34,170 nt of DNA from Streptosporangiaceae bacterium. Lineage in GTDB: Bacteria; Actinomycetota; Actinomycetes; Streptosporangiales; Streptosporangiaceae. The notes beneath the pieces were generated by a model. The model was not told where the DNA came from. It saw nothing but the letters and a program-made list of their open reading frames with translations, and did not search any database. Each line of letters starts with the position of its first letter. The first letter of the stretch is position 1. A program made the position numbers and the translations under genes. Where the stretch lies: NCBI GenBank assembly GCA_019245115.1, contig JAFARZ010000437.1, positions 1-34,170 of the forward strand, read 5' to 3'. Positions 23,616 through 30,301 of the stretch are shown piece by piece.

Positions 23616-26044
23616 TCGAGCCTCGGCACGCCGCCGAAGGTGTCGGACAGGCTGCTGTGCGCCCAGGCAAGGCCGGCGATGGCGGCTCCGGCCGTGCCCA
23701 GGACTGTGCCCAGCAAGGCCAAGGCGCCGGCGGTGGCGGCGGTGATGGTCCGCCGGGTGGTGGCGGCCGCCCCGGTGGCGGTGAGCGTGCGCAGATCCCG
23801 GGCCGTTTCGCCGCGGACCAGGCCGACCGTCATGGCCAGCACGCCGAGCGCGATGATCAGCCCGAGCGCGGTTGCTCCATCACTGATCTGCCCCAGCGCG
23901 AGCTCTCCCGACTTGGATTCCATACTGACACCGGCGGCGTTCGCGAGCTGGCGCGCCGCGCTGATCTGCGACGCGGTGAGCGGCCGCGGGGTGTCGATCA
24001 GCCAGCCCTGGACGTGCACCCGCAGGTGCAGCGCGGTTATCGCGTGCATGGTGATGACCGTGTTCGGCGCCGAGGTGCCACTGGGCAGGCCGCTCACGGT
24101 GTCGATCTTCGGGTTGGCCAGAACGCTCGGGTTGCCCTGCGGCCCCAGGTCGCCATAGAGGAGCTGCATGTCCGGCTCGCCGGCCAGGCCGGGACGCATG
24201 GTCAGGACGTCGGCGCGAGGGTCGACGTTATTTATCCCATATCGTGCGAGCAGCGCAGGGTCTGCCACATACAGCGTTCCAGAGAAGTTATTGTTTTGCC
24301 TGCCTTGCTGTTGAAGTGTCGCCCCGGTTGTCTCGAGGGGCAGAATCGACTTGGCGTGCACCGACGCCGCGAAGCTGTCCACCTGATGTCGCAGCGTGTT
24401 GAGCTGGCTCTGGGTCAGCGCGGCGGAGTCACCAGCGTCCGGCCCGTGCTCGCTCGTGTAGACGACGAGCTGACTGCTGGTGAGGTTCGGACCGGAGTAG
24501 TCGAGCGCGTTGAGCGTACCCGACAACCGGACGCTGGCGATGATGCAGATGAGCATGGCCAGGAACACGGCGAACGTGGTGGCGGCGAGCGCCGCGCCGG
24601 AACGGGCCCGGTACCGGACCAGGTCGCGCAGCGCGATCCGGACCGAGACCGGGACGCGCGCGCCGGCCGCGACGCTCAGCAAGGTCACGCACAACGGCGC
24701 GAACAAGAAGATGCCGACGATGGTGGCGACCAGGCCGACGAGCAGGAACAGGCTGTCGCTCCCGCTGTTACCGCCCCAGCCGCCGGAAAACAGCAGGCAG
24801 ACGATGCCGCCGCCGATCAGCAGCATGCCTGGCAGGGCGGAGCGGTGCAGTCCCTTCGGCTCGGCGGGGCGACCGGACAGAGCGGCCACGGCCGGGATCC
24901 GCGCCGCGACACGGGCCGGACGCCGGGCGGCCAGGACCGAGGTCACGACGGCCAGCAGAATCCCCACCACGATCGCCCACCACGGAAGGTTCAGCGGGTT
25001 TATACGGTGCCCGGTCGCCGACTGGAGCCCAGGCACGTAGGCGAACCAGGCGCCGAAACCCGCGACCGCCCCGATCACCGCCGCGGTGACTCCCACCACG
25101 GCGCCGTTGGCCATCATGACCAGCCGGACGTTCCGCTCAGTGGCGCCGAGCGCGCTGATCATGCCCAGCGCGCGCAGCCGCCGCTGGGCGATCACGGTGA
25201 ACCCGGCCACCGAGACCAGGCCGATGAACACCAGGCCCAGCACGGCGATCACGAGCACGATGGTCGCCGGGCTCAGTTGTGCGCCACCCGTCTGCGCGGC
25301 GAGCGACACGCTGGCGGACGCGGGCAGACCGGGGAAGACCGACTGGCCGGGGTCGCGGGGGCCTGCGGGGGAACCGGGGCCGCCTGGGCCGCCGTCCTGG
25401 CTGGCGGATGCCGGCTGGTCGAGCAGGATCGTCGCCTGATCGGGCGAACTGACCTGGCCGGGGGCAACCAGAGCGAACTCGTCCAGCAGGTCGGTGGGGT
25501 TCGACACGATGCCGGTGACCAGCCACGCTCGGCCGTTTTCATGCCACGTGTCACCGGTCTTGAGGCCATACAAGCTCGCGACCTGGCTGGTCAGCGCCGC
25601 CTGGCCGGGTCCGCTGGGATAACGCCCGGAGTCCAGCGCGAGCAGCGGCGCGCCGTAACGACCGGCCGGATCCTGCGCTCGCAGCTCGATGTTCTGCGTC
25701 GTGCCGCTCGCGACGACCTGGTCCTCGATGAGGTCGATCGGGCCGTACTTCTGCTGGATGGCCGCGATGTCGGCAGACAGGTGCGGATCGCTGCCCGGCA
25801 GCGCGATCATGGCGTTGGCGGTGCCGTAGGTGGCGGTAGGTGGCGGCGGCGTGTTGGTGGCGACGCCAGCGCCCCAGATCGTGGCGGCCACCGCGACGGC
25901 GAGCATCCCGAGCACCAGCAACTGCTGGCGCCACTCCTGGCGGAACAGCCGTATCGCCCAGCGGAAGACGGCCCGCCGGGCGGGGACGCCCCCGTTCGGC
26001 GTCCCCGCGCTGGCGGCAGGTCGCTGGTGCAGCATGGTGCTCAT
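23513..26044 (-). CDS. ABC transporter permease, FtsX/MacB-like
   Basis: This 843-residue membrane protein has two FtsX-type permease domains. A transmembrane helix near residues 41-61 (LLVLGMLAVAVAATIWGAG) is followed by a large extracytoplasmic domain. A helix bundle comes next (TIVLVIAVLGLVFIGLVSVAGFT and following helices, with the FtsX-like LRALGMISALGATERNVRLV). A second hydrophobic set and a second extracytoplasmic domain lead to the C-terminal bundle (LIIALGVLAMTVGLV, TATGAAATTRRTITAATAG). Such permeases move lipids, peptides or drugs, or transmit mechanical signals, rather than import nutrients. Its ATG overlaps the stop of the ATPase gene by 4 bases, so they are coupled. The last 103 bp are overlapped antisense by the MreB-like frame. 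Confidence 0.93.
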   Translation of the reverse strand: MSTMLHQRPAASAGTPNGGVPARRAVFRWAIRLFRQEWRQQLLVLGMLAVAVAATIWGAGVATNTPPPPTATYGTANAMIALPGSDPHLSADIAAIQQKYGPIDLIEDQVVASGTTQNIELRAQDPAGRYGAPLLALDSGRYPSGPGQAALTSQVASLYGLKTGDTWHENGRAWLVTGIVSNPTDLLDEFALVAPGQVSSPDQATILLDQPASASQDGGPGGPGSPAGPRDPGQSVFPGLPASASVSLAAQTGGAQLSPATIVLVIAVLGLVFIGLVSVAGFTVIAQRRLRALGMISALGATERNVRLVMMANGAVVGVTAAVIGAVAGFGAWFAYVPGLQSATGHRINPLNLPWWAIVVGILLAVVTSVLAARRPARVAARIPAVAALSGRPAEPKGLHRSALPGMLLIGGGIVCLLFSGGWGGNSGSDSLFLLVGLVATIVGIFLFAPLCVTLLSVAAGARVPVSVRIALRDLVRYRARSGAALAATTFAVFLAMLICIIASVRLSGTLNALDYSGPNLTSSQLVVYTSEHGPDAGDSAALTQSQLNTLRHQVDSFAASVHAKSILPLETTGATLQQQGRQNNNFSGTLYVADPALLARYGINNVDPRADVLTMRPGLAGEPDMQLLYGDLGPQGNPSVLANPKIDTVSGLPSGTSAPNTVITMHAITALHLRVHVQGWLIDTPRPLTASQISAARQLANAAGVSMESKSGELALGQISDGATALGLIIALGVLAMTVGLVRGETARDLRTLTATGAAATTRRTITAATAGALALLGTVLGTAGAAIAGLAWAHSSLSDTFGGVPRLDYLLILVGLPAISVIGGWLLAGREPAAIARQPLE

Positions 26045-26763
26045 CGGCCGTGCCCCTCTGGCCGCAGCAGCGATTCGGGCCCGGCTGGCTGGGCCCGGTC
26101 GGTGATCCGGCCATCGCGCAGGAACACCACCCGGTCCGCCCAGGAAGCGAGCTGGGCGTCATGAGTAACCACGACGGCGGCCATGCCCGACTTGCAGGCG
26201 GTGCGGATGAGCCGCATCACCGCTTCTCCGTTGACCGAATCCAGCGCGCCGCTCGGCTCATCGGCCAGCAGCAACTGACGCTCGCCGGTCATCGCGCGGG
26301 CGATCGCGACCCGCTGCCGCTCGCCACCGGACAACTGGTCGGGGAAATGCCCGCCGCGATCGGCAAGGCCGAGCCGTTCGAGCGCGCCGCGGGCGGCCTG
26401 GCGCGCTCGCCGGGCGGTAACGCCGTCAAGCTCGAGCGGCAGCGCGACGTTCTCCGCGGCGGTCAGGCCCGGCAGCAGGTTGAAGTCCTGGAAGACGTAT
26501 CCGATGGCCCGGCGGCGCAGGCGGGCCTTCTCGTTGCGGGGCATATGAGTCGCGTCCATGCCGCCGATGAGCACCTCGCCGTCGCTCGGGTCCTCCAGAG
26601 TGCCGGCGATAGTGAGAAGCGTTGACTTCCCCGAACCGCTCGGTCCCATCACGGCCACCATCGCGCCGGCGTCCACCGACAGGCTGATCGTACGCAAGGC
26701 GTGCACCTCGGCCGCCCCCTGGCCGTAGACCTTGGACACGCGACGCAACTCCAGAATGCTCAT
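26041..26763 (-). CDS. ABC transporter ATP-binding protein (MacB/LolD-like)
   Basis: This 240-residue ATPase partners the FtsX-type permease downstream. Walker A is GPSGSGKST (about residues 40-48), the Q-loop is YVFQDFNLLPGL, the signature is LSGGERQRVAIARAM, Walker B is LLLADEPSGALD, and the H-loop is VVVTHDAQLA. ATG at 26763 lies 5 bases after GGAGG. That ribosome site sits in the flank of repeat copy 2, in a partial duplicate of the repeat end (26768-26789). It is cotranscribed with padR upstream and permease downstream (4-bp overlap). The exported substrate is unknown; PadR control suggests a drug-, peptide- or envelope-stress-responsive exporter. Confidence 0.95.
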   Translation of the reverse strand: MSILELRRVSKVYGQGAAEVHALRTISLSVDAGAMVAVMGPSGSGKSTLLTIAGTLEDPSDGEVLIGGMDATHMPRNEKARLRRRAIGYVFQDFNLLPGLTAAENVALPLELDGVTARRARQAARGALERLGLADRGGHFPDQLSGGERQRVAIARAMTGERQLLLADEPSGALDSVNGEAVMRLIRTACKSGMAAVVVTHDAQLASWADRVVFLRDGRITDRAQPAGPESLLRPEGHGR

Positions 26764-26789
26764 TTTTCCCTCCGCGCCAAGACCTCGCG

Positions 26790-26899
26790 GTGTTTTCCTC
26801 CGCGCCAAGGCCTCGCTGCGCTCGGCCGGCTTGGAGCCACGCCGGAAATTACCGCCCCTCCGGGACGGCAACCGGCGCGGCGCTCGCTGCCGCTCGCTG
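26790..26899 (-). repeat. Structured ~110-bp repeat, copy 2 (between padR and the ABC ATPase gene)
   Basis: This is the second copy of the element at 23401-23512, in the same orientation and again starting at the base after a minus-strand stop codon (padR). The hairpin at 26849-26871 is retained: its loop differs completely, and one stem substitution only turns a pair into a G-T pair. A partial duplicate of the end (CCTCCGCGCCAAG) follows at 26770-26782. Between two cistrons it could act as attenuator, processing site or stability element. Confidence 0.85.
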
Positions 26900-27484
26900 T
26901 CATCGAGTGGCCCCCGTCCTACGCCGGACTCTCGGCAGTTCGGCCGACGTTGCGGGCGGTTCGGCGTCTGGCCCGGCTCGCTTGATGCGGCCGTCGGCGG
27001 TGTCCAGCCAGCGGATGACCGAGTCGAGCCGGAACAGCTCCGCGTCCACCACCAGCGCCAGGCTCAGGTCGTGTTCGGTCTCCTCCTCCTTGATCCGGGT
27101 CCATTGCTGCATGAGCTGCACCAGGTACCGGCGGTGCGCCTGGATGACTTCGCGCACATCGGTGCCGGGAACGCGCAATGCGACCAGGATCTTCATGACC
27201 AATTCGTCGCGCGGCGGCGAGGACATGTCCGGCGGCGTACGCAACCACCGGGCAAGCTCGGCCTGGCCAGCGTCGGTGATGTGGAAGCGCTTCTGCGGGC
27301 CATCGGTCTCCACGTCGTCGGACTCGACGAATTCGTCGCGCTCCAGACGCTGCAGCGTCGTGTAGACCTGCCCCACGTTGAGCGGCCAGACCTCGCCGGT
27401 CCTGGACTCAAACTCCTCGCGCAGCTGGAGTCCGTACTTCGGACCCTCGCTGAGCAGCGCGAGCAATGCGTGACGGACGCTCAT
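26900..27484 (-). CDS. PadR-family transcriptional regulator
   Basis: This 194-residue PadR protein has an N-terminal winged helix: VRHALLALLSEGPKYGLQLR, then GEVWPLNVGQVYTTLQRLER, and the wing with GPQKRFHITDAGQAEL. The C-terminal helical dimerisation region starts at about residue 85 (VIQAHRRYLVQLMQQWTRIKEEE). ATG at 27484 follows AAGGGGGG. PadR regulators next to ABC exporters usually repress their own operon and respond to the exported compound. Here an 11-bp palindrome overlaps the -10 of the padR promoter. The ABC ATPase and permease genes follow on the same strand after the ~110-bp repeat. Confidence 0.94.
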   Translation of the reverse strand: MSVRHALLALLSEGPKYGLQLREEFESRTGEVWPLNVGQVYTTLQRLERDEFVESDDVETDGPQKRFHITDAGQAELARWLRTPPDMSSPPRDELVMKILVALRVPGTDVREVIQAHRRYLVQLMQQWTRIKEEETEHDLSLALVVDAELFRLDSVIRWLDTADGRIKRAGPDAEPPATSAELPRVRRRTGATR

Positions 27485-27529
27485 CCTGCCCCCCTTCTAC
27501 GGTGGATGCCGGGGAAACTACCAAGTAGC

Positions 27530-27563
27530 ATACTGAGTATATAGCCAGAAATGAGATCGTCAA
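27530..27563 (-). promoter_or_regulatory. padR-ABC operon promoter with overlapping operator palindrome
   Basis: On the minus strand, -35 TTGACG (27558-27563) and -10 TATACT (27536-27541) are separated by 16 bp, close to the housekeeping consensus. The perfect palindrome ATACT-G-AGTAT (27530-27540) covers most of the -10, the expected place for autorepression. The region 27564-27695 contains no other clear signal apart from a C/G-rich imperfect hairpin before CTTTTCTT (about 27628-27668). Confidence 0.75.
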
Positions 27564-27695
27564 TTCGCGTTCGTGGCATGCTCGCTCCCATGGACCGTCA
27601 TCAGCACGAAGTAGCGGCTCACGGCCCGCGCCATCGACGCGGGTGCGGGCACGGCCCGGGCTTTTCTTCGTGAACCGGCCGCGAGGCCTGGCGCG

Positions 27696-28097
27696 GTGAT
27701 GGCCGGCGATCCGCGCCGGTCGCAGACCGCCAAGCTCGGCCTCAAGCCAGGACAGCGGATCGGCTACGTGAACCGCCCGCGGGGCTGGGCTCTGGACGAT
27801 CCGCCGGCCGGCCTGGCCGACGCCGGTCCGGACGGTCCGGCCGACGTGCTCATCGCCTTCTTCGGCGTGGCCGCTGAGATCCCCGCCGAACTTCCCAGCC
27901 TGGCGCGGCGCGTCTTCCCGGCCGGCGCTATCTGGGCAGCCTGGCCGCGCCGGGCCGCCGGCCACCACAGCGACATCACCGACAATGTGCTGCGCGAACA
28001 CGCCTTGCCGCTCGGTCTGGTCGACGTCAAGGTAGCCGCCATCGACGAGGACTGGTCGGGCCTGCGCCTGGTGTGGCGAGTGGAAAACCGTGGCTGA
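27696..28097 (+). CDS. DUF3052-family protein
   Basis: This 133-residue protein resembles the DUF3052 family: KLGLKPGQRIGYVNRPRGW near the N-terminus, a central ADVLIAFFGV strand, then GAIWAAWPRRAAGHHSDITDNVLREHALPLGLVDVKVAAIDEDWSGLRLVWR. No enzymatic activity is established for this family, and the fold suggests a small alpha/beta domain. I chose GTG 27696 because GAGG lies 9 bases upstream; the ATG right after it (27699) is equally possible. It is divergent from padR. Its stop faces the convergent SDR gene across 36 bp that hold a copy of the REP-like repeat. Confidence 0.75.
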   Translation: MMAGDPRRSQTAKLGLKPGQRIGYVNRPRGWALDDPPAGLADAGPDGPADVLIAFFGVAAEIPAELPSLARRVFPAGAIWAAWPRRAAGHHSDITDNVLREHALPLGLVDVKVAAIDEDWSGLRLVWRVENRG

Positions 28098-28109
28098 CCG
28101 TGTCGAATA

Positions 28110-28131
28110 GGCCTGGGCCTCCGGCCGCGGC
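28110..28131 (+). repeat. Copy of the dispersed 22-bp REP-like sequence between convergent genes
   Basis: It differs by one base from the copies at 2838, 2868 and 8953. It fills most of the 36-bp gap between the DUF3052 stop and the SDR stop. Its G/C-rich symmetry could make it a transcription barrier here, although no T-run follows on either strand. Confidence 0.8.
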
Positions 28132-28133
28132 GG

Positions 28134-29072
28134 CTACCGGAAGTGCCGGTCCAGTTCGTTGGCGTAGCGGCGGCCGAGTTCTTCACCATGCCGAGAGAGC
28201 CATTCGGTGAGGCTGATCTGACCGGTGGCCGGAGCGTCCGAATCGGCCAGGCCCTCGGCCATCGAGTCGAACTCCTCGGGGGTGAGCAGCACGTCCCGGA
28301 GCAGCACGCCGAGGACGGCCGAGAGCGGCGCGACCAGCCGGCCTGGGACGTGCACGATCACGGCGCGGCTGTGCGTTGCCCGGCGGATCGCGGCCACCAT
28401 GTCACGAAAGCGCAGCGACTCCGGACCCACCGCGTCCATCGTCACGTTCTCAGTGCTCGCGCCCTGAGCGACGGCCAGCCGGGCGAGATCGTCGATATGG
28501 ATAGGACGGATGCGGTAGTCACCGCGGCCACCGATGGCGAACACCGGCACATGCCGCAGTAGCCAGGCGATGTTGTTGAGCAGGACGCCGTCCCCGCCGA
28601 ACAGGATCGCCGGACGGAGGATCGCGTACGGGACACCGGTGCTCTTCAGGTACTCCTCCACCTCACCCTTCCCCTGGAAATACGGGTGCGGGGAGCGCGG
28701 GTCGGCGTGGGTGATCGACACGTGCACGATGCGCTGAACGCCCGCCCGCTTGGCGGCGTCGAACAGGATACGGCTGTTGGCCACCGCCTGGGCGTGGCTG
28801 GTTGTGCCGCGGGAGAACCTCACCCAGTAGGTGTTGTACAACGTGTGGGCGCCGGTCAGCGAGTGCTCCAGTTCGCCAGGGCCGGCGAAGTCCAGCGGCC
28901 GCACGTCTTTTACCGGGGAGATGCCATCCCCCCGGACCCCCCTGGCGTACCCAGTCGCACGCTGCGGATGGCCGGTCAGGGTACGGACCAGGTGCCCTTC
29001 CTCGCCAAGCTGTCGCGCGATCGCAGCCCCGGAGTAGCTGAACGCTCCAGTGACCACATCTAGCTGCGTCAT
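28134..29072 (-). CDS. NAD(P)-binding NmrA-like atypical short-chain dehydrogenase/epimerase
   Basis: This is a 312-residue Rossmann-fold protein. The dinucleotide motif TGAFSYSGAAIARQL is at about residues 8-22. HVSITHADPRSPHPYFQGKGEVEEYLKSTG carries the YxxxK pair in the form Y-F-Q-G-K, and PYAILRPAILFG follows. Such proteins include NADPH-dependent reductases and redox sensors. The C-terminus from about 240 is a hydrophobic helix followed by a charged tail. The ATG overlaps the stop of the TetR gene by 4 bases, so the two are coupled and the TetR protein probably regulates this gene. The substrate cannot be told. Confidence 0.9.
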   Translation of the reverse strand: MTQLDVVTGAFSYSGAAIARQLGEEGHLVRTLTGHPQRATGYARGVRGDGISPVKDVRPLDFAGPGELEHSLTGAHTLYNTYWVRFSRGTTSHAQAVANSRILFDAAKRAGVQRIVHVSITHADPRSPHPYFQGKGEVEEYLKSTGVPYAILRPAILFGGDGVLLNNIAWLLRHVPVFAIGGRGDYRIRPIHIDDLARLAVAQGASTENVTMDAVGPESLRFRDMVAAIRRATHSRAVIVHVPGRLVAPLSAVLGVLLRDVLLTPEEFDSMAEGLADSDAPATGQISLTEWLSRHGEELGRRYANELDRHFR

Positions 29073-29707
29073 GTGTCTCCTTGCTTCAAGTTGAGCAACC
29101 CAGCCAGCGGCCGGAGGCGATCGAGCAGGTCGCCGATCGTTCGCGCCTGGTCGAACAGCGCGAGGCCGCTGGAGCGGTCGCTGTCAAGATGGGCCAGCAA
29201 TTCCAGGCCGAGGATCCCTGCCACCAGCGCGTGGGCGACCTGACCCGCGGGAACCTGGATCGGCGCCGAGGCGAGCACCTCGCGCACAGCTGTCTCCGCG
29301 AAGTCCCGCCACGGCTCCAGGCACGCCTTGACCCGCTCCCCCAGGCCTGGAACCGACTGAGCGCCGCTGATCATCTCGACCAGCACGGTCACGTGCCCCG
29401 CGTCGAGATCCTCGATGAAGATCGCGCGGGCGGCATCCACCAGCTCGGCGATCGACCCGGTCCGATCGAGCAGGGTGCGGTAAGCGGCCATCCTCCGGGC
29501 GCTGATCTCCTCCAGGGCCGCGACCAGCAGGTCGGGCACCGATCCGAAGTGGTAGAAGATCAGCGCCTGGTTGCACCCGGCCCGCCGGGCGATCTGGCGG
29601 GCGCTGGCGCCAGCGAAGCCGACCTCCCGCAGCGTCTCGATCGCGCCCGCAACGAGCGCTACCCGTGTGGCGGTCGCGGCCTGTCCGCCAGACGGTCGTG
29701 GGCTCAT
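29069..29707 (-). CDS. TetR-family transcriptional regulator
   Basis: This 212-residue TetR protein has its helix-turn-helix at about residues 26-60 (LREVGFAGASARQIARRAG, NQALIFYHFGSVPDLL) and a variable ligand-binding domain after that. ATG at 29707 is preferred because GGGGAG lies 9 bases upstream; the frame extends to 29755 through the operator-like palindrome, which is unlikely to be coding. It forms a two-gene operon with the SDR downstream (4-bp overlap). The likely inducer is a substrate or product of that enzyme, which is inference. Confidence 0.92.
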   Translation of the reverse strand: MSPRPSGGQAATATRVALVAGAIETLREVGFAGASARQIARRAGCNQALIFYHFGSVPDLLVAALEEISARRMAAYRTLLDRTGSIAELVDAARAIFIEDLDAGHVTVLVEMISGAQSVPGLGERVKACLEPWRDFAETAVREVLASAPIQVPAGQVAHALVAGILGLELLAHLDSDRSSGLALFDQARTIGDLLDRLRPLAGLLNLKQGDT

Positions 29708-29739
29708 CGGGAACGGCTCCCCTTCCTTAAGCGATCGTT

Positions 29740-29755
29740 TTAAGCATATGCTCAA
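29740..29755. promoter_or_regulatory. Candidate TetR operator
   Basis: AGCATATGCT (29743-29752) is a perfect palindrome, extended to TTAAGCATATGCTCAA with one mismatch. It lies 33 bp upstream of the TetR start codon, the usual place for an autoregulatory TetR site. Confidence 0.65.
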
Positions 29756-29908
29756 CTAATCGCCAATGTCGAGGCGTGCGAAACGGGTGAAATGGTGAAA
29801 TGTCGGGCGGGAGGGGGCGTGGTAGCGGCTCGCATCGCCGGGAGCGCCTCATGGTACGACGGGCTCCCAGGACATCGTTCATGGAAGAAAAGAGCCCCAT
29901 GGAAAGAA

Positions 29909-29929
29909 GGGCGCCGGAAACCGGCGCCC
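29909..29929 (-). terminator. Perfect hairpin, terminator-like on the minus strand
   Basis: GGGCGCCGG and its exact complement enclose AAA. Read on the minus strand it is followed by TTCTTTCC, a weak T-rich tract, so it could stop minus-strand transcription entering from the repeat region toward the TetR gene. On the plus strand no T-run follows. Confidence 0.45.
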
Positions 29930-30000
29930 AAGCTTCCACGAGGCTCCAATCTTCCACGAGTGTGGCCGACTAATGGGACGAATGGTGAAATGTCGGGCGG

Positions 30001-30245
30001 AGGGGCGGGCCCGGGCGGGATAGGGCCGGACGGGAAGCACCGGGAGGGGGCGGGCCCGGGCGGGATAGGGCCGGACGGGAAGCACTGGGAGGGGGCGGGT
30101 TCGGACGGGAAGCACCCGGGGGGTGGTTGGGCTGGACGGGAAGCACTGGGAGGGGGCCGGCTGGGCTGGACGGGAAGCACCCGGGGGCGGGTGGGCTGGA
30201 CGGGAAGCACCCGGGGGGCGGGCTGGCCGGACGGGGGGAATGGGG
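30001..30245 (+). repeat. G-rich imperfect tandem repeats with an ACGGGAAGCAC core
   Basis: The core ACGGGAAGCAC recurs six times between about 30030 and 30211, with spacings of roughly 27-42 bp, followed by CCGGGGG or TGGGAGGGGG. A degenerate seventh ends near 30240. The plus strand has many runs of three to six G, enough for G-quadruplexes. All copies share one orientation. Confidence 0.85.
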
Positions 30246-30301
30246 TGGTGGGGGGTAACCACAGCCGTTAGTGTTAAAGGGTGGGTTTTACTTGACGTTG
30301 A

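Larger units (their letters stand above)
29756..30301. other. G-rich repeat region upstream of the MFS gene, no gene seen
   Basis: The stretch holds a 20-bp direct repeat exactly 190 bp apart (29791-29810 and 29981-30000), a perfect 9-bp-stem hairpin (29909-29929), and G-rich tandem repeats (30001-30245). Open frames on both strands are Pro/Arg or Gly/Trp monotonous and follow the repeats, so I do not call a protein. Confidence 0.7.

Noticed and set aside
23657..26164. 835-codon plus-strand open frame opposite the ABC permease
   Set aside because: Its product is a Gly/Arg/Asp/Gln-rich shadow with no domain, while the minus strand shows two FtsX domains and the coupled ATPase.
27560..27745. 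61-codon minus-strand ORF upstream of padR
   Set aside because: There is no ribosome site or similarity, and it partly overlaps the DUF3052 gene on the opposite strand.
29791..30245. Possible CRISPR array
   Set aside because: The repeats are short, imperfect and G-rich with near-repetitive spacers, and no cas genes are present.
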